A DNA stretch of 64,000 nt from Anaspis maculata (GCA_949128115.1 OX421962.1:100780836-100844835); one strand, 5' to 3'; counted from the first letter of the stretch, positions 35,691 to 47,459 are shown. Notes: generated from the sequence alone by a model not told the origin. A program made the numbers and translations.

Positions 35691-37020
35691 TTCTGAAGCC
35701 CCCTTTGCCTCTCGCGTATCGGTGGGGGCGGGGCGGTGGCGTAATTTCTAGAATATCAAGTTAAAAAATAAAAGCTATTCAGAAAAAGTTTTTATCTTTT
35801 AAACAATTACCCAAAACTTTCGAACCATACGTTATTGTATTTGACATTACCCCACTGTGTCTCTTGTATCATCTCGGAGCTTTTGGAGCTCTAGACAGCC
35901 CTTTTACCTTTTCTTGTGTTATATAGTGCTCTTTTAAACTTTTACAAAATGGTGCTGACGTTTTAATTTTTAATTGAAATATTATAGTTTGGAGGCCTGC
36001 GATGAGTTCCCTTCCCCCTTGTGTTACTTGAAGTTCTGGAACTTCAGGAAGCTTTTCTTTTGGGCTTTCTTGGCTTATCCGGGGGTTGAGGTCTCTTTTT
36101 GTCTTTATGTGTAATTTGTAGCCCTACTTGGCCCCAATTTATCTTCTCTCAGCTTTTAGAGTTCTAGTAAGCGTTCTTATGACTTAATATATTGGTCGAA
36201 GTTCGACGGATCCAAGAATAGTTCAAAGCCTTTATAAGCCTTCTTATTGTGTTGTTTATTGTATGTTTATTATTTCTCAAAGTATTGAACTTTGGTAAGC
36301 TCCATTTGTGCCTTATTGTGCTATTCAGATTCCTATTAGACTTAATTATATCTTCATGGATCGTTCAGTTGCCTGATGGCCCCCTAGTGTCTTTTCAACA
36401 TTTTCGGAGCTCTGCGGGTCCCTTTTTGTCACATTGTGTTAATCAGGGTCCTACTGAGCTCCCTTCTGTCCCAATGACTTGAAGCCCTACTGAATATTGC
36501 CTTTTGGGTCTTCTGCCTTGACAAGCCGTTCCCTCTCATTAGTATTTGGAAATTTACTGAGCTCCTTTGTGTCTTCTTGTGCTATTCAGGCCCCCATATT
36601 AGACTTTCTTAGTTATCTATTAATGTGTCGTTTTATTCCCTGATGGACCTCTAGTCTCTTTTGAAATTTTTGGAACTCTGTGGGCTCCTTTGTACCATTT
36701 CGTGTCAGTCGGAGCCCTATACTGGGCCCCTTTCCGTTTCAATGTCTTGGAGCTCTAAATAATGTGTCCTTTCGTGTCTTCCCCAGGCCTTCGGAACTCT
36801 AGTACTTGAGTCTCTTTGTCTCTTGGTCTTACTTGAGTCTTCTTTTCTTATTCGGCATCATTTTAGTAAGCTTCCTTGTGTTCTCCTTAGTTGATCGAAG
36901 CCCCATCTGCCTTAGAAGATTAAGCTGTTCCCACCTCAGAGCTTTCTGTCTGTATGCCTATCAAATGCTCCGTTTTCAATTCAAAATTATTTTTATCAAG
37001 TTCCAAAATTCAACTTAAAG
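35691..37020. repeat. Array 2 of the degenerate ~40 bp repeat
   Basis: After a G/C-rich lead-in (CAAGGGGCCCCGTTTTCTGA, then AAGCCCCCTTT), roughly 25-30 diverged monomers run to about 37000. They share TTTGGAGCTCT, TGAGCCCC and TTGTGTTATTC-type pieces with arrays 1 and 3. This is the most diverged of the three arrays. Confidence 0.6.
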
Positions 37021-37038
37021 AAAAACGACGGTGGCTCA

Positions 37039-38662
37039 GTAGTCCAGTCAAAATAGGTTTTAACCGGAAATAAATTCGGAAGTTGACAAAATTTGGTGGA
37101 TCGATGCGGAATTCAACGTGGAATAACATACTGAAATTCCCGAAAATTCCAAGGCTTGGCTTTTTTTCTAGGGCCAATAAAAGAGCGCCATCCTTGGAAA
37201 TTTTCGGTTTTTTCTGAATAACTTGTAAACTATCACTTTTAGAACACAAAGACCATTAAAGCAAATGTAGCCCGTTAAATTCTCAAGAGATCAGTACTAA
37301 ATTTACTACTCTATGGTCAATAGCCTTTGAGATACAGCGTCTGCCAAGACGCAGTGAAAATTACTCAAAATTTCTTTCCGGATTTTACATAACAATTTGC
37401 ATAATGTCAGTTCAGGGGCTGTAACGTGGACAGCAGATGTGCGGATTTTATTGTGTTTCACATTTTTGAAAAGCCAATTCAACCTTTGGTATCACACTTT
37501 TGTCTAGAAGTCGCCAACTCCAAAATGGTACTTTTCCTCGACCTCTGAAATTGATACTTGATTACCCGAAGAATCCCCAAAAATCGATTTTTTTCATAGC
37601 ATGCCATTTGCTCAATTTTTCAAGTAGAGCAAAACCATCCAGGGAATATATGAAGAATTGAATACCAAAAAAACAACATGTTCTGGAATCTTTTTCCCAG
37701 TGATGGTTCCAGAGTTTTATGAGTTGAAAGACTAAAACGACCTATTTGGACAAAAAACTGGGTGATCCGACACTAACTGCTGAATACTGTACGGACCTTG
37801 CATTTGAGGTGTAAGATGTCACTTGGCAGACGTGGAAAGTACATAAGTATATTCAATACGTCTGCTCAGTGGCATTTTGCATCATCAAATGCAAGGTCCG
37901 TACAGTATTCAGCAGTTAGTGTCCGAACTACCTATCTTTCTTCCAAATAGATCGTTGTAGTCTTTCAATCCATATAACTCAGGAACCATCACTGGGAAAA
38001 AGATCCCGTTACATGTTATTTTTTTGGTATTCAATTCTTTATATATTCCCTGGATGGTTTTGCCCTACTTAGAAAATTAGGCAAATGGCATGGTATGAAA
38101 AAAATCGATTTTTGGGGATTCTTCGGGACATCAAGTATCGATTTCAAAGGTCGAGGAAAAGTACCATTTTGAAGTTGGCGACTTCTAGACAAAAGTGTGA
38201 TACCGAATGTTGAATTGGCTTTCCAAACACGTAAAACCGATTGAAATCCGCACATTTGCTGTCCACGTTACAACCCGTGAACTGACACTATGCAAATTGT
38301 TACGTAAAATCCGGAAATAATTTTTGAGCAATTTTCACTGCGTTCCGGCAGACGCTGTATCTCAAAGGCTATTGATCAGAAAGTAATGAGTTTAGTACTG
38401 ATCTCTTGGGAATTCAACGGGCTACATTTACCTCGCGAGTATTGGTGTTCTAAAGGTAACAGTTTACAAGTTATTCAGAAAAAATCGAAAACTTTCAAGG
38501 ATGGTGCTCTCTTATTGGTCCTAAAAAAAATCCAAGCCTTCGAATTTTCGGGAATTTCAGTATGTTATTCTACGTTGAATTCTGCATCGATTCACCAAAT
38601 TTTGTCAACTTCCGAATTTATTTCCGGTTTGGCCCGATTTTTGCTTAATTTGACTGGACTAC
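37039..38662. mobile_element. Fold-back element F, 1.6 kb palindrome with GTAGTCCAGTCAAA ends
   Basis: GTAGTCCAGTCAAA at 37039 pairs with TTTGACTGGACTAC at the right end (to 38662). The arms match over about 780 bp each, down to a loop of about 24 bases near 37845 (CACTTGGCAGACGT against ACGTCTGCTCAGTG). The same frame containing SLQVIQKK and KDGALLL occurs on the minus strand in the left arm and the plus strand in the right arm. This is again a mirror effect of the repeat, with no recognised protein. Confidence 0.85.
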
Positions 38663-38759
38663 AGGTTCTAGTTGAAAACTTTTCGAGTCGATACAGATTC
38701 AAAAAAAAAAAGAGAACCTATCTGAGACCTTCCAAACCATACGTCTGAAGCATATGACA

Positions 38760-39242
38760 ACGGAGATATAGGCCGTCAAAGTTGTATTGATTGAGAAAAT
38801 TGTGTTCCCAATATATCTTTTACACACTTCAACAGATTCAGTTCAAATTTTGCATAAGTAGTTGTCAGATACATATTCTATCAATGGTGTCACTGACAAA
38901 TGTTGGCAAAATACTTCAGTGGCGTAGATATTGGTGGAGCTCGCCCTCTTACTCTGCCATGTTTTCTAAGCCACAAATTTTCAAAAATATTCAGATTTAC
39001 AGAAGGGAACTGTTATACTGAATTTTTGAAAGAAGAATCCTTTCAAACTTGAAGATCTCGAGAACAGTTCATCATACTGAAGATTCAGTGTTCCAGTTCC
39101 CTTCCTGAAAAATAAACGTAGAATCCAATTATCTGATCAATTTTGGAAAAATTCCAGTGGCGCAGAAAATACGATGGTAAAAGGGCAAGCTCATCCAATA
39201 TCTACCCCACTGGACTATTTTGACTAAGTTTGTCATTGACAT
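38760..39242. mobile_element. Inverted-repeat element with AGTGGCGTAGATATTGG arms
   Basis: TGTCACTGACAAATGTTGGC, then CAGTGGCGTAGATATTGG (38888-38940), is mirrored at 39160-39242 (CCAATATCTACCCCACTGGA, then TTTGTCATTGACA). The sequence at 38760-38785 (CGGAGATATAGGCCGTCAAA) is shared with element A at about 1065, linking the two families. Confidence 0.6.
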
Positions 39243-39362
39243 TAGGTGCTTTCCTTTCACAACAGAACTAAGTTAGTGAGAGAAAGAGCGAGAAATCACA
39301 TGCGCGAGATACCACTTAGGTCAGAATACTTAGTTCAGGTTGTAAAAAGAAAGCACCTAGTT
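39243..39362. mobile_element. 120 bp MITE, AGGTGCTTTCCTTTCAC ends
   Basis: AGGTGCTTTCCTTTCACAAC and AGAACTAAG on the left are inverted on the right (CTTAGTTC, then GTTGTAAAAAGAAAGCACCT). A diverged copy is at 8333-8431. Confidence 0.65.
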
Positions 39363-39619
39363 TCTAGATATTTATTGGACAACTATAAAGGCACAATTTG
39401 GACTAAATCGGTAATATGGTGTATAAGCATGAGAAAACCCATTTTCGCCAATTGAGATTTGACGAGCTGTATCTTCGTTTATACCTATGTTCTCCAGCAT
39501 CAGACATATGGTTTTTCAGGAACGTTTTTTTAGTTTTTGATCCTTTGTCGGCCCTGAAATTTTTTTTACTACAATCACCACCCCTATACACAAATTCTAT
39601 TGAATACATTTTTCATACA
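39363..39619. other. Short unassigned stretch
   Basis: Nothing recognised. Confidence 0.4.
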
Positions 39620-40312
39620 ATACAGAGTGATCACGAAATGGCGCACCAGAGTAGTACCACAATATATGAAATCTACCATTAAGCCCACAAAAAATAAAAA
39701 ATAAATTCTTATTCTACTTCTATTTTAGAAGTTATGAAGGGTCAAAGTTGAGTCCTTCGAGTCCGTCTAGTTTAGTTATTTGAAAATATCTAAGTGGACT
39801 GTTTGGTGACAAAAATATGAGAAAAGAATATCAGCTACTGGAGGTGTATGAAATTTATATTTATTATATATTACATATTTAATATATTCATTATACGGGC
39901 AAGTCAGAAACCTCGCAAGCCATTATTATTCAACAATGCCTCCAAACCATTTGATCATCTTTCAACTGATGTAGAGCAGATGGTCACACGATTTCCCACA
40001 AAGAAACGCTTTTTTGAAAGAGGTTTTTTTGAGAAATTGTATTTTTCTACTTTATGACTTAGTCTGTGAAGTAATGAAAATCTAGTATTCACCCAGTCGT
40101 TAGTATTTCCCTCTCATAATTTTGCCATCAACAATTCACTAAAATCTTTGAAAAAATAGAAAGGTTCGAGAGAGTGGAATTTGACCTTCACAAATTCGAG
40201 AATAAAACTCGAAGAATAAAATTGTTTTACTTTCTTCTGTTATAAACTCTGTAGAAGATTCCATTGTGTCGAAGTACTGTTTTAAAGCGTCATTTCGTGA
40301 TCAGCCTGTATA
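39620..40312. mobile_element. Fold-back element, ATACAGAGTGATCACGAAAT ends
   Basis: ATACAGAGTGATCACGAAAT at the left pairs with ATTTCGTGATCAGCCTGTAT at the right. The left arm also carries TCCTTCGAGTCCGTCTAG and ATCAGCTACTGG, matching the element at 2823-3360, so the two are one family with different outer bases. Confidence 0.7.
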
Positions 40313-41397
40313 CTTGTAAGATGCCAGCAAAAGAAATTACCATACCACAAACGATTAATTTAGGTTTTTATTGGATCAAAAGAACCTATAACAATTAGCA
40401 GTTGATGTCAAATAGAGTGATGACTGCAGACCCAACGTGAATTGATGAATTTTATTTGATTTGATAGAAGGAGTAGCAAAATAACTGAAACCAATCTTCT
40501 ATTTCCGCTCTGTATACGGCGCCAACGCGGTTGCCTTCACTCACTATTCGTGATTCAAATTGATTTCTCTTCCTCATCATGGCTGTCAAGGACGAATGGT
40601 AATGACAGCTGACATTTGAATTTCACGTTATAGCTTTGTAAAAATGGTAGCTGGCCTTTGGTTGCGGTAGTACTTGAATTATTTCTCAAAAATGCCTTGA
40701 AATTATTCAAAAAATGGGATCATGTCACTTTAGTGTAATTCAGCTGTCACTACAATCCGCCTTTGGCAGCCATATCGTGGCGGAAAATTTGATTTGAATC
40801 GCAAATGCTTTTCGGCTTGCACTATCCATAACATTTCCGGCTACAAGCTTGCTAATTTCTATGTGGAAAATTTGTCACAAAATGCAAAGTACTGGGACCT
40901 TGGCGGGCCACCCTGTACACGCACAGCCCCAGCCATGCCGATTATAAATGACCGCGCGTCAAGAATCGGAACGGGTGCCAACGCAAAGAATAAGCATAAA
41001 TCTCCCCGCGCCGCTGAATTAAATTATGAAAAGGAACGGCGGAGAGCCTTGTGACTGACGCATTTCAAAAATGCCGCTGATGAATGTTGTAAATAAAGCA
41101 AAACGTAACCTATAATAAATGAAAACTCTAAAAAAAAGCACCTAACGCTAAAATAGCTCAGCTGTGGTGATTTATTTGTTGTTGTTTGCAGGTGTGTTGT
41201 TTTCCGTGTTCGTTTTTTTGTTTCATTATTATACTCACTAAAACGTGTGTATATTTTATGTTTTTCAATTTTGTCTTCATTTTGGAACTTGTATAAACGT
41301 GCGAGCTGTAAATATTTAGATGAATGTTACACTTAATGGAAAGAAATGAGTGGGAACAAGTACAAGAAAAATTCATCATCGATTTGTGTCTCTCTAG
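40313..41397. other. Presumed intron upstream of the receptor exon
   Basis: No repeat ends were recognised apart from CACCCTGTACA near 40910. The stretch from about 40900 to 41060 is GC-richer. The last bases before 41398 (TTTGTGTCTCTCTAG) form a good 3' splice site. Confidence 0.45.
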
Positions 41398-41513
41398 GTG
41401 GACCTTCGGCACATGGACGAAAAGGCCGGGAGCAACGTGGTCGACGTCGGAGTGGACCTTTCCGAATTTTACATGTCCGTTGAATGGGACATCCTCGAAG
41501 TACCTGCCGTAAG
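41398..41513 (+). CDS. nAChRalpha: Exon of a nicotinic acetylcholine receptor alpha subunit (extracellular ligand-binding domain)
   Basis: Nicotinic receptors are pentameric cation channels gated by acetylcholine at insect central synapses, and are the neonicotinoid target. The exon translates without stops to VDLRHMDEKAGSNVVDVGVD followed by LSEFYMSVEWDILEVPAV plus the first two bases of an Arg codon. This is loop F and the following strand, just before the YxCC loop C that would start the next exon. The upstream border is CTCTCTAG and the downstream border is AAG|GTGAGT, so the exon is 116 bp with phase 0 entry and phase 2 exit. The VDLSEFYMSVEWDILEVPAVR run is typical of the insect alpha1-alpha4 group; the exact subunit cannot be told from one exon. 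Its unbroken frame and splice sites indicate a live gene on the plus strand. Confidence 0.92.
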
Positions 41514-42292
41514 GTGAGTGAAAGGGCGCGGGGTGGAAATGGGGAAAGAAATATGAGGATCCTTAAAGCGAGGGTGGACGTAACGAAATGCGCGGGTCAA
41601 ATGAGGCTTGATTTTTCACGGTTTCGTTGTTTGCGCGTCCGCTCCAGATGGGATTCGTGCGAGTGTTGTTTGCGTTTGGTGAATTTCAAAAGAAAAGTTC
41701 CTCAGGGATGGAGTGAGCGCAATTATATATAAAAACAACTTTTCGTATCATAATAAAAGTAAAGTGATTATGGTCCTTGTCCAATATTTCACTCTTTTTT
41801 CTAAAGCCGGGTACACTCTTAAGAACATTAGTCGTGTTACGTAGTACCGAGAGTTCATAAATTAAATGGGTCAAGGGTGCCTGTGAATTCAAAAACGTCT
41901 GTCTAAACTAGCGTAATCCTTTTGTAATAAATTTGTCAAACTTTGACAAGTTACGTCTCATATTACTGATCTCTGATCTGCCATAAGTGCACGAGAATAC
42001 TTCAAGTTCGGAAATACTCCTCGATCATGTAGGTTTTGTGCCCTGCCGTGAAAACCACATTTAAAATGTTCCGAAAACGAAAACTGCGGCTGGTTTGACA
42101 GATTACGATAACCAAAAAATTACAGACATCAAATGAACGATGCTAGTTCCGACAGATGTTTTCAAACTCACAGCCACCCTTGACCCATTTAATTTATGAA
42201 CGCTCGGTATTATGTATCATTTTCATGTAGTATTATGTTGGTGCATCAAGATTTCAGTAGTGAAATCACATTCGCGGGGGCTCTAGAGAAGT
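41514..42292. other. Presumed intron downstream of the receptor exon
   Basis: The 5' splice site GTGAGTG starts at 41514. No following receptor exon (YTCCDEPY-type sequence) was found in the remaining 22 kb of plus strand. No repeat ends were identified here. Confidence 0.45.
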
Positions 42293-42321
42293 CCATCGGT
42301 TTCGCGTATATTCCGACACGG

Positions 42322-43723
42322 AATGGGGTATAATCCAATTTTTTACTTTGACTGGTAATAAGGAGCTGAACACTTCCTAATTAGCATGTGGTAGTTTGTT
42401 TCACTTTTGTCTCCATAATAGGGCGGGAGAAAATTCGTAAAGAATTCCTTTCTGAGCCAGTGACGTCACTAGGTCGAGCCAGGTTATACCCTGATTGACA
42501 ATATCGCGGTTTTGGTGCGATGATAACCAATACTTATTTATTTCTGTTTGAATCAATTTCGTAACAGGCGTCAAGTCAGACGTCAAACTGGAGTTTGATC
42601 TGATTGAGGTGGATGAAATAAGTGACCCAGCAGTTAATATCTGTTACGGACAGAGGACAGAGGCTTTGAGGAAGGAACTCAAGTTGACGACCATGGCAGA
42701 TATACGATATACTGCACAAATACAAATTTTTCAAACGTGAAACCGAAGAGGTGGAGCTCCCATAGTTCGTCCAGAATAAGTAAATAACTTTTAATCTATC
42801 GAAAAAGAACATTCGTCCTCACCAAAAATGCTAGAAAACGGAACGTAGGGTGTGTGGTGACTGGTGAGTATCGTTTTCGTTACTGTGAAAAGTGCGGTTG
42901 GGGTTGATACTGGCGTATAAGACAGTCAGCCTCACAGTCACCCAAATTTTGTCGGCCAGACTCCAGACTTGACAGAACTATTAGGGGTAGGGGATAGGTA
43001 GGTACTTACTGTGTGCATTACAAAGCAGATAAAAAAGCAATCCGGACGATGCTGTCGGATATGTTCAACTGAAAAGAAAGTATCCAATTTGCAAGATAAA
43101 AGCGAAGGTGACACCGGAAGATAAAGTTGGTTCAGTTAATCTAAAATCGTGAGCATCAGAACTAGTATCACTTCCACTGTCTTCGTCTGTGGAAGGGTTC
43201 TGGATACCGACCATTCAGCTGGGTTAGGTATTCACTGAATGTACACAGCTTTCCGCTTTCCATACAGTCGACGCTCACCGCTGATTGGGTGCATATTCTT
43301 TGGTATTGGAGCAACTAGCAAAAAAACATGTCTTGTCTTACTTAGGGCCTTACTTGGCATTATTGTTATGAAGACAAGCAGAGGCAGACCGTGCACAAGA
43401 AAGAACAAAATAATAACAGTAAGTACGGATTTGCAGTCAGAGCTGACAGTCTGACTACTGGTTTGAATGTCTAAAACAGATCTTCGTTGCTATCGGAACT
43501 CAACTCGCGTGCTTGATCCCTGCTCGCGGGGTTGCCAGTTCAATGACGTCACTAGGTCATTTCTTCAAACGAACCGATCCCCTCCTGCTTTTTTCAAAAA
43601 AGAAGTACCGCCTTATTGTGATATTCATGGTGGAATAGGCTATCACAGGCTTATTAGGGGATGTTAATATATAAAATAAATAACTACATAGTACATTTTT
43701 TTTCAAATTGGATTATACCCCAT
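42322..43723. mobile_element. 1.4 kb element with AATGGGGTATAATCCAATTT inverted ends
   Basis: A perfect 20 bp inverted repeat (42322-42341 and 43704-43723) bounds the segment. The flanks (42293-42321 and 43724-43815) are the two halves of the dispersed repeat seen intact at 33001-33135, which supports insertion. The interior has no complete gene. A fragment RCCRICSTEKK near 43040 (+) loosely recalls the Cys-rich tail of piggyBac-type transposases, but this is weak. Confidence 0.6.
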
Positions 43724-43815
43724 TGGAAAATAGAATCTCCGCCAATTGTACAGTTGTGTCTTGATCTCACGTCGAGATCTCCAGCGAAATTCGCAACAGT
43801 ATTTTCATATAATAC

Positions 43816-44334
43816 AGTATTCGCGTTGAAAAATGGAAGGTTTTTTGACCCCCTTGCTCCAACTTTATATCAAAAACATTTTTCATCACTATTAGCTGTG
43901 AAGTAGGCCACTATTGGTCTGGTTAGAGGTCGTGAAGTGATTCTATTCACAATAAGTTAGCAATCGATGCATTTCTCACAGGTTGGAGAATACCTAATGT
44001 CACTTTCGGACCACGGGCGAAAAGTGACGTATGGACGTTTACATTCCTCCCCCTCCTAAAATATTCAAAATGTCCAATTTAATGGGGGCGGGGTTGAAAA
44101 TTCTTGAAAATTAATTTTACAAAGGAAATTTGATTCCATTTGATTTGAAATATCACAAAGTAGGTGGTGTCTTGTTAAATTTTGAAATCGGAGTGGGGGA
44201 GAGGAAAGGGGTGAATTTGGATAGCACTTTTTCCACCAAAAATTCCCTTTTTCGATGGTTTCTACGATGACGCTGACTTAATCGGGAGTTATTGCGAGTG
44301 GATAGTTTTCAAATGATCACCCGGTATAATCCAC
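43816..44334. other. Unassigned stretch
   Basis: Nothing recognised. Confidence 0.4.
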
Positions 44335-44413
44335 GGTTGTGAACGCTGTTATAGCTTTGGCGCCTCATAATCTTCAAACAGGCGTTGCAGCTATAACAGC
44401 ATCCTTCACAACC
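44335..44413. repeat. 79 bp hairpin
   Basis: GGTTGTGAACGCTGTTATAG and CTTTGGCGCC face GGCGTTGCAG and CTATAACAGCATCCTTCACA followed by ACC, across a loop of about 16 bases. Probably a very short MITE. Confidence 0.65.
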
Positions 44414-45703
44414 TTGGTAGGTATATACTATACCACCATTCTTCCAGGCTTGAAACAATTTTTGCAGGAAGTGTGAAATTGCCTCAAGTTCATTTCATAG
44501 GTTCAATCATCATGAAAACCATCAGAAATGTTGGCAATTTTTCAAAACATATAAATTCCTGCCACACTCCCCTCTGATAGGAGATCAAGCCCTCATTACA
44601 CTTCAAATCGTGTTTTCGACCTCATCAGCAAAAAGCACAGTGATTTTCACTCTGTGCGCAATAATTTCACAGTCGACTGAACGTGTTAGCATGATGCACC
44701 GGCGAAATTTCTGCAATTCAGTATCAACATCAACCCTCCGGAATTAATATGTTAGGTACCTAAGCACAGGTATTATGTATACACTATACAGGTACAACAA
44801 CATACGCAGAATATTATGCGTCATCAATTTAACGCAGATATGCCGACCCGCAGGAGTGTACTTGGAGCTTGAATATCCCGCTAATACAAACCCGTTTTGC
44901 ATTGCAAAGGGCCTGCAGAAGTTAAGCCAACCGCAGATTGATCATTAATGCCAGATGAGGATAATATGAATTGATCATGAATAAACTGCATCAGCTTGAT
45001 AGTGCAGAATCTTCTGCTTTCGGTGGTCATCGGAAAAACTACCCCAGTAGCATTGGAAACACTACGTGGGCGATTTTGGAACGAACGCTCTGAATTCGTG
45101 GTTGGAAAATCGTCAGTAAAAATTCACACGGCTTCTGGTCTGGACGAAAGTTTCGATGTTCGGCTGTGAAATTCGTCAGCCCACGAAAAAAGAAAGCGTG
45201 ACAGTTGTTATCCGGACAAAAAAATTGCTTCCTGTGCCTTGTTTGCGCTTCTCAGCTATTATGTGAGGAATTCGTCCCGGGTGATACCTTGATGCGGCCT
45301 GATTAGAAGACTGGGGTCCGCGTGGGCCCGTCAAAGCATTCCCTTTGTCTAATTTCGAAAAATTTGGTTACGGAATCATGAAATGCGGGGGCTTGCAAGA
45401 TACTGCGAGATACTAAAGCGAGTGGTGATTTTAATTATAAAATACCCATACCTCCCCATTTACGTCTCAAAGTTTTACTTTCACCTTTGATGTATTACCG
45501 ATCAGAGTTGAATGAGGCCCCACTAATGAAGTGACAAGCGCAGTGTCGTCTGTAGGCATGGGCCCGAAAGGCCTACGCCCAGGACCCCGGCTTTTTTGGG
45601 GGCCCCCAAGGCCTCCTTGAATATCTAAAAGTGAAGACTATTTTTGTAAAAAAAATTCCACAGGAATTCTTCCATATCTGTAGTGTGTTTCCTTATAAAT
45701 ATC
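44414..45703. other. Unassigned stretch
   Basis: No coding or repeat ends found. A C/G-rich string around 45555-45615 (GGGCCCGAAAGGCCTACGCC, then GGGGGCCCCCAAGGCC) has a partly palindromic look and resembles a GGGCCCC-containing piece near 58415-58455. It may be a transposon tail. Confidence 0.4.
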
Positions 45704-46700
45704 ATGTAGTTCTTCTGTCTACACTACTTTATAAAGGCGTTGTCTTTTTTTTTGACCAATATATATTTCGAGCTAGCGCTCATTATCAGGGTTTTTTTGC
45801 TACAAATAAATATATAAATGGTATAAACATACAGAAACCAAAATTCAAAATAACTCACTTTTTAGATTTTTTGAAAAAAGTTTTATGTCAGGATGGAAAA
45901 TTGTCAGTTTGAATTTTGGTAATTGTTAACAATAATTGATTAGATACTAAATAATAAATGAAGGTGTTCAGGTGGAGATAGATAGGTAAAAAAGGAAAGA
46001 ATTGAATAAACTTAAGTGCCACCTGAAAAAAAGGGAACAGACTAACCGGTTACTTGAGAAAGACACAAACACAAACTAACAGAACCAAAGAACAACTTAA
46101 ACAAACATCAAGTAAACTGTTTGAAGAAGTCATTCCCTGCCTCAATCAGAATGTCGAAAGTGTCTCTGCCCTGTAGCAACTCAGTCTGTTCGTTCAAAAT
46201 TTCAAAATCATTAAAAAACACCTTGAACGAACAGACTGAGTTGCTACAGGGGAGAGACACTTGCGACATTCTGATTGAGGCAGGGAGCTTGATGTTTGTT
46301 TGAGTTGTTCTTTGGTTCTGTTGGTGTGTGTTTGTGTCTTTCTCAAGTAGCCGGTTAGTCTGTTCCCCTTTTTTCAGGTGGCACTTAAGTTTATTCAATT
46401 CTTTCCTTTTTTACCTATCTACCTCCACCTGAACACCTTTATTCATTATTTAGTATCTAATCAATTATTTTTAACAATCACCAAAATTCAAACCGACAAT
46501 TTTCCATCCTGACATAAAACTTTTTTCAAAAATCTAAAAAGTGAGTTATTTTGAATTTTGGTTTCTGTATGTTCATACCATTTATATATTTATTTGTAGG
46601 AAAAAAAAAACCCTGATGATGAGCGCTAGCTCGAAATATATATTGGTCAAAAAATAGACAACGCCTTTATAAAGTAGTGTAGACAGAAGAACTACATATT
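45704..46700. mobile_element. 1 kb palindrome with hammerhead-like cores in both arms
   Basis: The left arm (45704-46196) and right arm (46223-46700) match along nearly their full length across a 26 base loop. The outermost bases are TAGTTCTTCTGTCTACACTA and the inverse. The right arm lacks about 20 bp present in the left (near 46110). Each arm contains, on the outward strand, CTGAT(A/G)ATGAGC, GCTA, GCTCGAAATATATATTGG, which resembles the tail motif of Penelope-like elements. Head-to-head copies of such an element are one explanation. No reverse transcriptase is present. Confidence 0.7.
46616..46650 (+). ncRNA. Degenerate hammerhead-like motif (right arm copy)
   Basis: CTGATGA is followed by an extra T, stem II GAGC/GCTC with loop GCTA, then GAAA and a short AT stem before TTGGTC. 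Possible stem I pairing is only ACC with GGT. The left-arm copy on the minus strand (about 45765-45800) has CTGATAA instead. The extra base and weak stem I make activity unlikely. Confidence 0.35.
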
Positions 46701-46931
46701 TATTTGTAAAAAATATTGTTCTCATATCCCGTTCACGACGTTTATTTAATAGACTATTTCAGCAGCATTTTGGCCGTGTGGCGCATGAGCAACGCGCATG
46801 AGCAGTTGACCAGACACTTTCACTTTGGTGACTATGGCAACAACCGTCAGCTTGACGTTTTGGCAAAATAAACGAACTTCAAAATTGTATAACCTGCAGT
46901 TCCTTGTCTTTCGAGTTATTTTGTGATAAAT

Positions 46932-47230
46932 ATGTCAGAACAACGAAGCAAACGAACCGGAGCCACTAAGCATTGTGCATTTGGCGAATGTAGGAGTGAC
47001 AGACGATCGAAAAACGCATCATCCTACACATTCCAGCTGTTTTCCCAACCATGCTACCATGTGAGGACGTTCGGCACTAAACCTACTCCGGGACACGTGT
47101 CTAGTTGTCAGTTGTGTGAGAAAATGTTTAGTGTGGATAGGGAAGTGTTGTCGAAGTGATGGTCGGTTCGATTAAATCGGACATGTGACCAAAAATTCAT
47201 TCATCTGCAGCAAACATTTTGCCCTCTGCA
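46932..47230 (+). pseudogene. THAP-type zinc finger relic (plus strand)
   Basis: THAP domains are Cys2-Cys-His DNA-binding modules found in P-type transposases and cellular regulators. From ATG at 46932 the frame reads MSEQRSKRTGATKHCAFGEC, then RSDRR, placing the first Cys pair (CAFGEC). CQLCEKMF follows, then a stop near 47157. A second frame gives NSFICSKHF near 47195-47220, matching the closing Cys-x2-His. The shift between frames and the stop show it is broken. The start lies about 185 bp inside the 17 bp inverted repeat at 46747. Confidence 0.6.
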
Positions 47231-47459
47231 TTTCAGCATTCTTTTCAGCTGGGAAACACTATGAGCTTCCACCATGGAGGTTAGAGAGAAGGAGACTGAA
47301 CGACATTGGTTTCTGTCATAAAAAATGGCACTATTTTATGTCGCAAAAATGCAGTTCAAAAATTATACACTGTGTCGCTGGAATCTGGGGACGGCTCACA
47401 GGAAACTGTAATTTTGCTCAAAGGATAGAACTCTGTAATTATTCATGGTTTAGATCTGA
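47231..47459. other. Unassigned, with a segment repeated inverted at 49830
   Basis: CCATGGAGGTTAGAGAGAAG and GAGACTGAACGAC (47272-47303) recur inverted near 49830-49858 with few changes. Not otherwise identified. Confidence 0.4.

Noticed and set aside
44600..44640. CTGATGAGGTCGAAAACACG on the minus strand as a hammerhead core
   Set aside because: No stem II can form between CTGATGA and GAAA, and no stem I pairing was found.
45555..45615. GC-rich palindromic string as a terminator or regulatory hairpin
   Set aside because: This is eukaryotic DNA and a similar string at 58415 suggests a transposon tail instead.
45990..46400. Lys-rich frame beginning MNKLKCHLKK as the start of a Penelope-like protein
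   Set aside because: The frame is stopped in one arm, spans the palindrome centre in the other, and resembles no reverse transcriptase N-terminus convincingly.
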